A DNA stretch of 64,000 nucleotides from Epiperipatus broadwayi (GCA_028023455.1 JAQFVV010012968.1:219501-283500), one strand, 5' to 3'. Shown: positions 13,971-29,264, counted from the first letter of the stretch. A program made the numbers and translations. Notes: generated by a model from the letters alone, not told the origin.

Positions 13971-16150
13971 AATAATAATTTTGCAAAGTATTTAAAATAT
14001 ACACATATGTAGAGCAAAAGGAATGAACTTTAACTATTAATACCACACGGTTGTATTTAATAAGAATAGGTAGTAATCTTTAATAAATTTTAAAGCTTGA
14101 TCTGGATTCAAAATAATATAAAAATCTTTTACCTAACAATTTCCGTATATGTATTTAAAGATGATGGTTATAATTAAATGCTTATTGAATCTTATAATAA
14201 TTAAAATTTTTCTATACCTATCATCATCATTTTCAAACATTATTGATCCACTGCATAATTATAATACAGTATATTTTAAGTATTGCAATATGGGAATAAA
14301 TATAACAGCTGTTAAAACCAATTACTAATCCAAATTGTGGGGATTAAATGATTAGATTTTTAATAAAAGCTGACAGATGTCCTTTTTTAACTTATATATT
14401 CAAAGAAATTTTTTAGTTGAAGATAAATGCATTGTAAACGATATTTTCGTTTGATATTAAAATGTATACAAATAGTTATGATTGATAGAGATTAAATATA
14501 TAATAAATCTTAACTTTTTTTCTTTATAGATGGGTAAGTTTTTGAATGAAAAACTTTTTCAAAACAAAAACTTAAAACTTCTTTAAAAAATGCTACTCAT
14601 TAAAAAATAAAATTAATTATGTTTATTAACGTATTTCATCTTATATAAATAAGCCAGATAACTTTTTAATGTTTTAGTATTTGGAATTATTGAAGTTAAA
14701 GTGTAATTTAAAGAAAATTCATTCTTTATAAACAAATCACCAATGTTTAGTCATTATAAAGGTATTTAAATGAAATCATGTAATTGTCAATTCATTTGTG
14801 GTGGAGGGGGGGGGGGTACAAATTTTAAAGAAAACAAAATAACTTACAAAGTTGTGGAATGACAAATTGATAAGCAAGTTTTTTGATTCTATGTCGACAA
14901 CAGATGAATGATTTCTTTAACTCTATTGTCATATGAGATTTAATACAAATTAATAAATGAATAAACAAATTTATCTTTCAAAAGTTTTTCTTTTATTTGA
15001 ATTATGTAGAATGCATATATAAATTATTAATCATTATTTATCAGGTAGAAATTATTGCATTTTATATAACCATAGATCCAAACTTTAAATTTAATAAAAT
15101 ATAAACATATCTATAATATTCTTGATATTGATGCAGGATAGTCTTTATATTTTAATCTTTCATTTGTTTGTATTTATGCTCATAATTCTATTTATAATTA
15201 AAATTGTGTTTTTTTTTTAATTATCATTAATTTATTTTAAAAAGATAAGTGGTTGTTTTTTTTTTTTTTTTCAAAAATACATTTATAAAATAAAATTGTG
15301 TTATTGAAGATATAAGTGTTGGCATATGAAAAGCTATCTGGCGCTTGCTCTAATTTCGCCTCAGTGTTAAGAAAAATATGTTAAAATATAAGAATACACC
15401 ATCAAATATATGTACCTAACATTATTTTTTAAATGTTCAAGTAAGAAAGCCTAGTCCGAATTGTGTGTTTTACAATAATAAAATGTTAATTAGTTTAGTT
15501 TCTTTCTTTTTTTTAGTTGAATAAGATATTTATTAGCATTAGAATAAAGATAAAAAAAGTGTCTTTTTTTTTTCATTTCCCAGAAGTCACTAATTATTTA
15601 TTTAATAGACATTGTCTTTTGTAATCACAAGTCTTAACTTAAGAATCCTCTGATCAACTTGAAATGAAAAACAAATATTTTATTGGTAATTCATAAAATT
15701 ACACTCTTTTTGTGATTTTCAAATATAATTAGTAGATGTATTTTTACTATGATGATGGTTGTGGTTTATTTCATGTTTTAGATAAACTTTTTATATTTAT
15801 TTTTTATTTTAATATATATATTGTATCATATTTTCTTAGACTTAAACTGGGTATCAAAGTATTAATTGTATTTACTATAATACAGGTCATGATTCAAATT
15901 ATATTAATTGTCTAAGACAATCAAGTGATGTTTATTAATATTTGCTGGGATTATTGTATGGACATTAAAGTATAAGAAAAACACTCACTTTTTTTTAATA
16001 TTATAAATAGTTTATTGCATCTTTCTATAAAAAAATATATCAATTTAAGAAATATATATTTTTTAATAAGTTTTATGTTAACATTTGTTTACTTATTTTA
16101 TTTTATTGCATACTTTAAACAAATAAGTAATAGATTAGGTTTATATATAT
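13971..16150. other. Unassigned AT-rich DNA
   Basis: Contains a G homopolymer at about 14805-14816 and several T runs. No gene or defined repeat was identified. Confidence 0.55.
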
Positions 16151-16303
16151 ATGAAAAACAAAAACAAGTTTTAATCACGTTAAAACCTGCTGACGCTTGT
16201 ATTTATGATCAACAGATGGCGTTTTTACCAAAAACACGATCAAGCGTTTGTTTACATAAACGATCAAAGAGTCAGAATTAACTATCTCTTTCGTTTTAGC
16301 CCA

Positions 16304-16350
16304 CTTTCAGATCAGCTGATTTCAAGCTATTTTGCTATCATCAGTGAAAG
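16304..16350 (-). ncRNA. Hammerhead ribozyme, copy 1
   Basis: Minus strand, 47 nt. Stem I pairs CUUUCA with UGAAAG perfectly. The core CUGAUGA is followed by stem II (AGC/GCU around an AAAAUA loop, with a U-U mismatch at its base), then GAA. Stem III is AUC/GAU closing an AGCU loop, or a 5-bp palindrome in a dimer. The predicted cleavage triplet is AUC, with the cut after the base complementary to 16310. All invariant core positions are present. The 10.1-11.1 position is U-U rather than the usual G-C. Confidence 0.85.
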
Positions 16351-16717
16351 ACAGAGCCAAGAAACTAGATCTAAAAACTGACTCCAAGTGTTTATGCACA
16401 GAGTTTCTATCAGTTTGCAAGCATGAAATTTTTCAGACCGATAAAGTCTTCAAATTCAGCCAAACAAGCTAGATAGCTATATGGGTCTGATCTCAGTTCA
16501 GCTTCTCCACATAGTCAAAGCCTCTGCAATCTATATCATTGCGGAAACCTTTAAAGGTAGATTTATGAAAAACAAAAACAAGTTTTAATCACATTAAAAC
16601 CTGCTGACGCTTGTATTTATGATCAACAGATGGCATTTTTACCAAAAACACGATCAAGCATTTGTTTACATAAATGATCAAAGAGTCAGAATTAACTATC
16701 TCTTTTGTTTTAGCCCA

Positions 16718-16764
16718 CTCTCAGATCAGCTGATTTCAAGCTATTTTGCTATCATCAGTGAAAG
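16718..16764 (-). ncRNA. Hammerhead ribozyme, copy 2
   Basis: Same 47-nt fold as the copy 414 bp away. One stem I base is changed so that one U-A pair becomes a U-G wobble; the core, GAA and AUC triplet are intact. Cleavage here and at the neighbouring copy would release a 414-nt RNA (minus strand, 16723 down to 16310). Confidence 0.85.
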
Positions 16765-17240
16765 ACAGAGCCAAAAAACTAGATCTAAAAACTGACTCCA
16801 AGTGTTTATGCACAGAGTTTCTATCAGTTTGCAAGCATGAAATTTTTCAGACCGATAAAGTCTTCAAATTCAGCCAAACAAGCTAGATAGCTATATGGGT
16901 CTGATCTCAGTTCAGCTTCTCCACATAGTCAAAGCCTCTGCAATCTATATCATTGCGGAAACCTTTAAAGGTAGATTTATGAAAAACAAGTTTTAATCAT
17001 GTTAAAACCTGCTGATGCTTGTATTTATGATCAACAGATGGCGTTTTTACCAAAAACACGATCAAGCGTTTGTTTACATAAACGATCAAAGAGTCAGAAT
17101 TAACTACCTCTTAGCTATCTAGCTTGTTTGGCTGAATTTGAAGACTTTATCAGTCTGAAAAATTTCATGCTTGCAAACTGATAGAAACTCTGTGCATAAA
17201 CACTTGGAGTCAGTTTTTAGATTTAGTTTCTTGGCTCTGT

Positions 17241-17287
17241 CTTTCACTGATGATAGCAAAATAACTTGAAATCAGCTGATCTGAAAG
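17241..17287 (+). ncRNA. Hammerhead ribozyme, copy 3
   Basis: Plus-strand copy with stem I, core and cleavage triplet identical to the others. Stem II is weakened: AACUU replaces AGCUU, turning one C-G pair into C-A. It may be slower than the other copies. Confidence 0.8.
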
Positions 17288-17654
17288 TGGGCTAAAATGA
17301 AAGAGATAGTTAATTCTGACTCTTTGATTGGTTATGTAAACAAACGCTTGATCGTGTTTTTGGTAAAAACGCCATCTGTTGATCATAAATACAAGCATCA
17401 GCAGGTTTTAACGTGATTAAAACTTGTTTTTGTTTTTCATAAATCTACCTTTAAAGGTTTCTGCAATGATATAGATTGCAGAGGCTTTGACTATGTGGAG
17501 AAGCTGAACTGAGATCAGACCCATATAGCTATCTAGCTTGTTTGGCTGAATTTGAAGACTTTATCGGTCTGAAAAATTTCATGCTTGCAAACTGATAGAA
17601 ACTCTGTGCATAAACACTTGGAGTCAGTTTTTAGATCTAGTTTCTTGGCTCTGT

Positions 17655-17701
17655 CTTTCACTGATGATAGCAAAATAGCTTGAAATCAGCTGATCTGAAA
17701 G
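17655..17701 (+). ncRNA. Hammerhead ribozyme, copy 4
   Basis: Plus-strand copy identical in core and stems to copy 1. Together with the copy at 17241 it delimits a 414-nt monomer (17282-17695). Confidence 0.85.
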
Positions 17702-17800
17702 TGGGCTAAATGAAGGAGATAGTTAATTCTGACTCTTTAATCGTTTATGTAAACAAACGCTTGACCGTGTTTTTGGTAAAAACGCCATCAGTTGATCATA

Positions 17801-17827
17801 TATATATTATTATTATTATTATTATTA
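17801..17827. repeat. (TA)n/(TTA)n microsatellite
   Basis: Short TA then TTA tract between the retrozyme array and the Penelope-like fragment. Confidence 0.9.
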
Positions 17828-18090
17828 CCGGAGAAGCTATAGAGATTTTTAATAGGCCCAAGAGCATAAATGAAAGGTGTGAATTAAAGAAGATTAACAA
17901 CATTTAGAAGAAGCTATTAAAAGAGAAAATAAATTTTAAAACTTCTCAACCAATAGAATTTAAATATGAGGAGAAAGAAAACGATTTTAAATCTCACATG
18001 CATTTTTATGATTTGAGAAAGAGGACACTCTGAGGAAAGTACTTGATATTGTACTGAAACGTCAGCATTTAGCTTTTTTACTACACGGAA
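17828..18090 (+). pseudogene. 3' end of a Penelope-like element (GIY-YIG C-terminus)
   Basis: The frame reads EAIEIFNRPKSINERCELKK then INNI and stops at 17905-17907. This resembles the end of Penelope-like GIY-YIG domains, where a Glu-rich helix is followed by an INR-like segment and then an N-I-W-like ending. Trp is replaced by a stop here. No reverse transcriptase or GIY-YIG core precedes it; the fragment starts at the microsatellite, so it is 5'-truncated. A hammerhead-like hairpin follows at 18027-18065, the position expected in elements of this class. Assignment rests on a short motif and is moderate. Confidence 0.5.
18027..18065 (+). ncRNA. Hammerhead-like motif at Penelope-like 3' end
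   Basis: CUGAGGA (fits CUGANGA) is followed by an AGUAC/GUACU stem, then GAAACGUC, where ACGU gives a minimal stem III and GUC is the canonical cleavage triplet. Stem I is short (CU/AG only) and one extra A lies between core and stem II. It is probably a degenerate or dimer-dependent ribozyme. Penelope-like elements are known to carry such minimal hammerheads. Confidence 0.45.
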
Positions 18091-19250
18091 TATCCCGCAA
18101 ATAGTAATAATAATATGACATCTTTTATCCATAAAAATATTAGAATTAATATATATATATATATTACAAAAGATATGTGGCATGTAATAATATATATACA
18201 TTAAATAAAAAAGTATGATAAAATGATATATGTTTAATTATTTATTTTGTTATTTAATTGGAGTTTTTATAAGAAGCAATTGTAAAATCATTGCAATCTT
18301 CGTTTAAATTATTTATGTTAAAATTGAAAGAAATCATTTTATTCAAGGATGCTGATGTGTGTGTTGAAAACTCTCATTAAGTGAAATAATGATACAGTAT
18401 ATTGCAAGAGACAAACTTGAATAAATCAAAAGATATTGTAACTAGGTTGATGATATAAATATTACATCAATAAAAAAGGAAAAAGAATGAGTTTTTTAAA
18501 TAATTTTTTCTGGATTTAAAATTTACAACGGAATTCTCAGTGGAAAATAATGTCTAATTTCGAAAGTAAAGAATTAAAATGAAATTTAATTTTGTGAGGA
18601 TACCATTACACAACAATTGAAATTTGAATTGATTAGTGTATTCTAGAAATTCTAAATGTGTACAACATTTTATAACATACGTCAATAACTAGATGCATCT
18701 ACTGTGTGTTAATAAATATTCTGACAAAATGGATTTAATAAAATAGTGACCTGATATCTTAAGAAGGATATATATATATATATGTGTGTGTGTGTATGTA
18801 CATATACAAAAAGATAAGTGATCATTATTTCATGTTGACCAAATGTAAATATTGCTAAAGTTTAGAAATGATTACCTGTTTAATGAATTTTATGTATTTA
18901 TAAAGAAAAAGGATAAGCTCTTGGGATTATTATAATTTTGAAATATTAGTTTTATGGATTTCCTTTATGTTAAAAAACTAACCAATCAACTCCAAGATTT
19001 TTTAATTATGTGAATAGACATTACTTAATATTTATTATTTTTTGAGGAACAGGTTGTAAGTTTTATTTCATTAATCGTTGTTTATTTTAGGTTATTCAAT
19101 AATTTAAGATATATTTGTGTGTGTATATATATATATAATAAATAAAGTTTGATATCTGTATTCGTTTCACAATATATGTAATATACAAATCAATATATAT
19201 ATCAAAATACAGTACAATTTACAATTTATATAAATTATAATCTTTTAGAA
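18091..19250. other. Unassigned AT-rich DNA
   Basis: Contains small TA/TG tracts near 18150, 18770-18795 and 19115-19138. No gene was seen. Confidence 0.55.
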
Positions 19251-19254
19251 GTAC

Positions 19255-19285
19255 TTTCGACTATACACTTTGTAGTCTTTATCAA
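19255..19285 (-). other. Decayed hammerhead-like hairpin
   Basis: On the minus strand UUGAUAA is followed by a GACUA/UAGUC stem and GAAA. The layout is that of the Penelope-like terminal hairpin, but two core positions are changed, so it would not cleave. Confidence 0.3.
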
Positions 19286-19309
19286 CTATATAACGTTGAA
19301 TAATCAAAA

Positions 19310-19310
<1 letters not shown>

Positions 19311-19358
<48 letters not shown>
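19311..19358. repeat. (TA)n microsatellite
   Basis: Uninterrupted TA run of about 24 units. Confidence 0.95.
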
Positions 19359-19361
<3 letters not shown>

Positions 19362-21275
19362 CAGAATAACCATACAGATAATTTTAATAATTTTAAGATA
19401 GGAATTTTAAAAAAAAGTTTTATTTCAATAATTGCCTTCTTTCATTATTATGTAATCTTAAACATAAATTGAATATGACTAGATATAATAATAAGTTGCT
19501 TATTATTTGTGATGTAATGATTACTAGATGAAATAAAATAGATTGATATTTTTTTATATATTTAGTATATATTTTTCATTGTGATAATATAAATAAGTAT
19601 TTTTATAGTAAAAATAAGTATTGTATTTGCATCATATACTATTAGAAACAATAATAACATTAAAGATAACCTACTTCAGATTCAATATATTTATTAATCA
19701 ATGTCTTAATATTTACTCAATATATAAATCATATTGATTTTATAAATAAATTTATCATTATATTGAAATAAAACTTGAATTTATGGTTTTATTTAAATTG
19801 TTAAATATATAATATAATCATAATAATTTATAGTTTATACAATTACATACTTCAGATTATTTAATCAGCCAAAATAATATCAACTTTTGATTATCAGAGG
19901 TCAATAAACAAGTCATTGGTATTATTCAAATGTAATGGTTTGCTGATAAATCATTAATACAAACTTCAAGTTAGATTTGTCAAGTTTGACCAAATTTATT
20001 CACCATTTCATGCTGTTATGAATTTCAGTAAACAACGTAATAGAGATTAGTTAATACATTCTTGTATTACAATTGGATTGTCCAAATTTGCATAATCTTT
20101 GTTATTCTAAATCAGCAATCCATACAGAAATAATATATATATATATATTGTCACAATAAGTATACACTCTGACTTATCATTTAGTTTTTTTTAAGGCTAT
20201 AGTTAACATTATTGATCAATTATCATTGTCATGTTACTTGTGTGTGTGTGTGTGTACATTATTATTTTAACAATTTTTGTATTACATATGATATATTGAT
20301 CATGAATGTTCTTATATTAATAATATTCACTACTGAAATTTAAGCTTCTTATATCAATCAAGTGGGAAAATTATATAAACTTTTATCTATAATGGCACTT
20401 ATAGATAGTTAGCCCTTTTATCTATTTAACTTTTTATTAATAATAGTTTGTTGTTTTCATTTATTGTCTTTTAATTGGATAATAACAGCTGGATAGTCTT
20501 TTTTATATATATTTATCTAATTTAATTTTTTTTGCCCATCTGTCTGTCTGTAAAATCTTGTAACTTAATTAATTTACACCCACTTTTTATTTTCTATATA
20601 ATTGGAACTTTGTATGCATGTATATATTACCAATGATAAAACATATTTTTAAAATTTATGTATAATTTTATCAAAAAATATATATTTTTAATTTTATAGA
20701 GAATATTAATAATATTACATCATTTAAAGTGAATACTATTTACATATTCTACTTAGTAAAGTTTCAGTTTCCTAAACAAAATGATAACTAAGAATAAGCC
20801 TTATAGGAAAAATATAACTAGAAATGATTTTTTAACAAATGCCAATTTATGATTTTTTTCACTTACACAATTAAAAAGAATATTTTGCAAAATTAATAAA
20901 TAAATCACATTTTACATTTTTTGTAAAATTCTAAAGTTTGTTGAAACTTCAAAATTTATTCAACACTATTATAGTGTCATTAAAAGTGATATTTTATCAT
21001 TAAAAAATGGCCATTTAAACTTGGATGCAAAAGATTCCATCATAAGATTATAAATTATCGGAAGATTTTTGATCCTTTAAATTAAAGTAATTTTTAATAA
21101 TTTTAATTATATGAAAAAGACGGTTATACTTATGTATTAACTAGAGATATTTAGTAAGCATAACTTTAAATTTATCATTAAATTTTTGTTTTCCTTTCTA
21201 ATTTTTAATAAGTTATAAAACTAAACAGTAGAAAAATAATATATATATATATTGATATTGGAATTGTCTAAGTGT
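19359..21275. other. Unassigned AT-rich DNA
   Basis: Short TA tracts (about 20131-20149) and a TG tract (about 20240-20254). No gene was recognised. Confidence 0.55.
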
Positions 21276-21276
21276 T

Positions 21277-21286
21277 GACTGTTTTT

Positions 21287-21317
<31 letters not shown>

Positions 21318-21383
21318 ATATAGTGTTTATATAGTGTTTGGGTATATATATATATATATATATATATATACCCAAACACTATA
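21277..21383. repeat. TA tracts with perfect palindrome
   Basis: Arms reading TATAGTGTTTGGG and its reverse complement (about 21330-21342 and 21371-21383) flank a TA run. Together they form a fully self-complementary stretch of about 55 bp. An earlier TA run lies at 21287-21310. Confidence 0.85.
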
Positions 21384-21679
21384 ACAAAATATATCCAAAT
21401 ACAGAAATAAAATTCTAGGTCAATCATTGTAATTATATTATAATGTTCAAAGCTATTTATAACTTCACTTTTTAAAGTTTTTTTTAAAATTAAATTTAAG
21501 ACTAAGTTTTAATTTATTTTTCTCCAATACTCATGAGACTTAATACTTGGCTATAGGAACAGCTGGATTTTAAAATTAAGTACATACACAAGCATATACC
21601 CAATGGCATTGAATACCATACCAATATTAACCTTTAATCACACAAATGATAGTTCAATGACTAACAATCCTGACATTAT

Positions 21680-21782
21680 GTCAAGCATTGGTGGCTTAGT
21701 GGTTAACATAGCTGCTTTCCTAGCAGCTGGCCCGGGTTTGCTTCCCGGTCAACGCATTTGACATATATTTAAAAAAAATGCG
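21680..21782 (+). mobile_element. tRNA-Gly-derived SINE or retroposed tRNA
   Basis: Positions 21685-21756 fold as a tRNA related to tRNA-Gly. The start GCATTGGTGG matches, the anticodon stem GCTGC/GCAGC encloses a TTTCCTA loop (anticodon UCC), and the T stem CCGGG/CCCGG is perfect. Acceptor pairing has one A-C mismatch and the T loop is TTTGCTT rather than TTCGANT. It is followed by TTGACATAT and an A8 run. GACATTAT occurs on both sides (21672-21679 and 21783-21790), consistent with target duplication. There is no Pol III T4 stop right after it, so a working tRNA gene is unlikely. Confidence 0.7.
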
Positions 21783-22065
21783 GACATTATAATAAACCCT
21801 TATTAAAATAATTAACATTCTTTATTAGGATAAGTTTATGTCTCAGTCTGATAAACTCTATTATTCAATAAAATATAATGAGGGCATTTAGTTATATCCA
21901 AATGTAATCAATAATTAAGAAACAATAATTTGACTATAACCACTCTGTATTACTATAATATCAAATAATGATAACATATTTAAAATAATTTTCTTCTATA
22001 ATAATAATAAATATTGACTCAATTTTTCTATCTTAGCTCAGTTTATATCTTTCCTTTTTTTATCA

Positions 22066-25854
<3,789 letters not shown>

Positions 25855-26181
25855 TTAATTATTGTTAATATGACATTTTATTGTTTCATCTGATTTGGGA
25901 ATCATTTTATATATGATCGTATATTCGCATGTGTGTGCACTATCGTAAACTATTCTACCAAAGTCGTGTTTTGCTTGTCTGCTTATAGGTTTGTTTATAT
26001 ATGAAATGCATTGAGTACATTTGGATGAAGAAGCGATCGGAGGAATGATTTTTGCTGTGTGGATTGAGTAGTACTCTCCTTGATTACTTACTTGTTCAAT
26101 CATGGATGGTAGTGTATTTTCTTGTCTAAAAGCATATGATGAGATAATTGTATTTCTTAAATGAAGTGGCAAATGCCCCAT
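25855..26181 (-). CDS. Unrecognised open frame, 108 codons
   Basis: A minus-strand frame of ordinary amino-acid composition starts MGHLPLHLRN and includes KCTQCISY. Uninterrupted frames of this length with balanced composition are uncommon in DNA this AT-rich, where stop codons are frequent. No family, membrane segment or domain is recognised. It may be a fossil of a transposable element ORF, a single exon or chance. No splice context could be confirmed. Confidence 0.2.
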   Translation of the reverse strand: MGHLPLHLRNTIISSYAFRQENTLPSMIEQVSNQGEYYSIHTAKIIPPIASSSKCTQCISYINKPISRQAKHDFGRIVYDSAHTCEYTIIYKMIPKSDETIKCHINNN

Positions 26182-27055
26182 TTATTGATGATAAGTTGGC
26201 TGAGTCCCACAACATTTGTGTCCTAAACATTGGTAGATATTTATTGAAGAATTAAGTTTGAATTTGGAGTTTTGGTTAACCCTCACATGCATATATGTGG
26301 ATATTAATTTATTGTTATTTCTCTCTCCTTCTTCAATCCAGAGTAATTATCATAAGGTAATATATGTTGGTTGTATCAGACAAATGTTTTATGGATTTCG
26401 ATGATATGTTTGAAATAAGATCATTGATTTAATGATTAGCTTATTGCACCATCCGTTCCCCAAGTAAACTAATAGAAATATAATTAATAAATGCTTCATG
26501 TTTGGGATCTTATAAGTTCACACACATTCAGAAATATTATAAAATTTTAGATATAGAAAGAAACCATCACTAGAATTATTAGGTATAAATATTTTGTCAA
26601 ATCATATCACCCATATTATCAATATTTCATTCATTGTTATTAGTAGTAATTCATCCTCCGATATGAATATAGTATTAAATTAGGAAATTTTACTTTATCC
26701 AATGCAAAAAGTAATAAAACTTTCACTTAGATTTATATAGCAAATATTAGCCTACAGATATTCAGAAATAATTTTATAGCATCAGTTGATTCTTTGGTAC
26801 TGTTTGTCTTGTCTTATTAAGAGCACAAGTGAGAATAGATGTATTTAACATTGGATTGTAAATGTATAAGTTTCTTTTATTGTTTATTGTTGGTAAATGA
26901 GCAAATAGAACGATAAATGTAAATAAGATAATAAATAGACAGAAGCGTCTTCAAATATTGAATGCACAAAATTATATAATTTAATGTTACTTAATTAATC
27001 GAATCTGTGTTTAATGTAAAGATAATTATAAGATTATCATAGATATTTGGGAAAT
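26182..27055. other. Unassigned AT-rich DNA
   Basis: No supportable gene or repeat. Confidence 0.55.
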
Positions 27056-27161
27056 GATATGTCTTATAATAAATGTTTTGTTGAAATAAGATTCCCTCTG
27101 AATTGTTTGATATGTCTTATAATAAATGTTTTGTTGAAATAAGATTCCCTCTGAATTGTTT
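27056..27161. repeat. Perfect 53-bp tandem duplication
   Basis: The unit starting GATATGTCTTATAATAAATG at 27056 is repeated identically from 27109. The identity of the two copies implies a recent event. Confidence 0.95.
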
Positions 27162-28423
27162 TATCATGTACGTTCGATTAACCATTTCCACACACATATG
27201 TTCAACATAAAATAACTAGAATATTTATTGATCTGCTGGCTTATGCAATTTATCTCGAGAACAATGAGTTAATTGATCCAAACACAGTAAATGCTAAGAA
27301 TAAATCATACCTTATTTAAAATTGTATCACTTGTCAGCATAACAGTATTTGCCATTTATTTAAACAATACAGATTTAATAGATCCTAACATTGTAATGCC
27401 AAATTATGATTTTACCTTGCTTAGAATAGATAATGATGTGAGATAAAAAGGTACCCGATCCTTATCATTGTCTACACTTTATTTATTACAATGATTAGCA
27501 ATTTCACAATAGCCCTTATTACTTACTAGTTATATTGTATTAAGATTGATTTGTTGTTCAGAGGGCAGAGCCCTGAGATTAGTTCGTCATTTAAGAAACA
27601 CTAATTGCCATTCAATCTAAATTAAATGCTAGTAGATGGATTATTATTGCAGTGATCCCAAGCATATTAGAAGAGTCGCGTGATTGGTCTAGCATGTACT
27701 TGGATGGTGAGAGAAATGAATTTGAAGCTAATCCACAAATTGCTTTATTTTGATGATTTAGTAGATGCTTATAATATAAGTAAATCAACATCAAATAATT
27801 GTTGTTTATAAATGCTTCTCTCATTCCCATTTGCATTCTAGATGACCATGATACCCTATAACCCAACTGAGCTAAGCTATAGAGTATTAGTATCATAAGA
27901 GTCTTATCAATAAATAGAGGGTACAATATATATATATATATATGAAGAAATGCAAAAAAAGTAAAAGGAGAAAAATAAGAATATATTTCTATTATATTCA
28001 TATAACAAAATTACTATCCATTAATCTTTACAAAATTTAAAAGTACAATATAAAATTCATTTCTTGCTTTTTTTTTTTTAAATAAATAAATAAACATGGT
28101 ATTTATATTTTAAATAACAATTTATCTTTATGAATTACCCTAACAAAACAATCCATCATTTCCAATTTCTAAGGTATTTCCTCATATAAAACTCTTATAA
28201 TCATCTACAATAAAATTTATCAAGTTTAAATAAATCATCTTCATTAATGTGGCTAGCATTTTTATTAATAATTTTTAAATCCTTTGTAGATTTAATCATT
28301 CTTAATGATCATCCACAATAATATCACTTACTATATTTTTGCATTCATAAAAATGATATAAATTGTATTCACAATAATCATTATACATTTATTTAATATT
28401 TTGTGCTGTGATTAGAAACTTAA
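27162..28423. other. AT-rich DNA with one long frame and a repeat-like end
   Basis: A minus-strand frame at 27612-28001 (129 codons) passes through a TA tract and has no recognisable family, so it is not called a gene. AGAGGGTACAATATATA at 27917-27933 matches the GGGTACAA-(TA)n end seen in the large repeat at 38989-43282 and may mark a diverged relative ending here. Confidence 0.4.
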
Positions 28424-28616
28424 TTAAAACAGGCAAAACTCTTCATACAGTAGTGCCACTCAATCAATGGATGCCAGAAGGCTTGTGGATAAAATCCCCA
28501 TCTAGTGCCTACTTATCTAATATCCCCAGACTAGTTTCTGGTTTGTGGTTTTTGTCAGTGATTACTCTGGCTGGCACTGAGTGGCACTATTGTATGGAGA
28601 GTTTTGCCTGTTTTAA
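28424..28616. mobile_element. TTAA-flanked MITE, about 185 bp
   Basis: Inverted ends of about 37 bp begin AACAGGCAAAACTC on both strands. TTAA lies immediately outside each end (28424-28427 and 28613-28616), suggesting a TTAA target duplication as made by piggyBac-type transposases. No coding capacity. The interior is shared with the copy near 13.8 kb. A chance plus-strand frame crosses it. Confidence 0.75.
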
Positions 28617-29224
28617 TAACAGTTATGTGCAAGCATAATAAATGGGGATCATGTGATGTTTGTTAGAAACTTTGTAATATGACCATGATAAGCAATGGAA
28701 AATTTTAGTAAGAAATAAAACTACTCGCTATTTGAATTTTGAAACAATTTACAATTTATGTACATTACATTTCAAATAACATAAATAATAATTGAAATCA
28801 ATATTAAAATTTAGTCTAATTAATCTAAAAAAAAATTTCTAACAAAAAACATAATACTCCTCCTTTTTCTTATATTCATTTAATTTAATAAATTATAGAT
28901 TTATATTTTTATATATTCTATACAACATATTATTTAGTATATGATATTTATAAAATATATAAATTATTAATATAAGGTTGGTAAAATAAAATATCTGCAA
29001 TTATGATAACATTATTTTTCCCATAGTTTATATTATATCTAACCTTTAATATAATATATTACCAAAATATAAAAATTGTATAATCTTTATTTTGTAAATT
29101 AAAATTTATAGTATCCTATAAGCAATAATAAAATAATAACCTCATAAATTTAACTGTAATCAAATCTAAGTAATCCTTTTATCTTGGATCAGTCAGGTAA
29201 ATGTTATATATATTTTCATAAATA

Positions 29225-29264
<40 letters not shown>

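Larger units (their letters stand above)
16151..17107 (-). repeat. Retrozyme-like array, 414-bp unit, 2.3 copies
   Basis: Three starts of the same unit lie at 16151, 16565 and 16979, spaced exactly 414 bp. Copies differ by only a few substitutions. The third is cut at about 17107, where orientation flips. Each of the two full units contains a hammerhead ribozyme readable on the minus strand. The units have no open frame with recognisable coding content, are richer in G+C than their flanks and contain several short palindromes (for example ACCTTTAAAGGT). Family knowledge: tandem repeats of a few hundred bp with type I hammerheads are metazoan retrozymes, whose transcripts are cut into unit-length RNAs that can circularise. 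Expression here is inference. Confidence 0.85.
17111..17800 (+). repeat. Retrozyme-like array, opposite orientation, 1.7 copies
   Basis: This is the same 414-bp unit as the array to the left but read on the plus strand. TAGCTATCTAGC occurs at 17112 and again at 17526 (414 bp). It contains two hammerheads at 17241 and 17655. The two arrays meet head to head with only a few bases between them. The array ends at a TCATATATATA junction next to (TTA)n. The left array ends in a similar CAT plus TA run, suggesting insertion at TA-rich sites. Confidence 0.85.

Noticed and set aside
16015-17398. Short frames of 62-88 codons across the 414-bp arrays
   Set aside because: They follow the repeat units and change with each substitution; the conserved feature is the ribozyme.
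21685-21756. Functional tRNA-Gly gene
   Set aside because: Acceptor mismatch, altered T loop, no immediate T4 terminator, and an A-rich tail with target duplication point to a retroposed copy.
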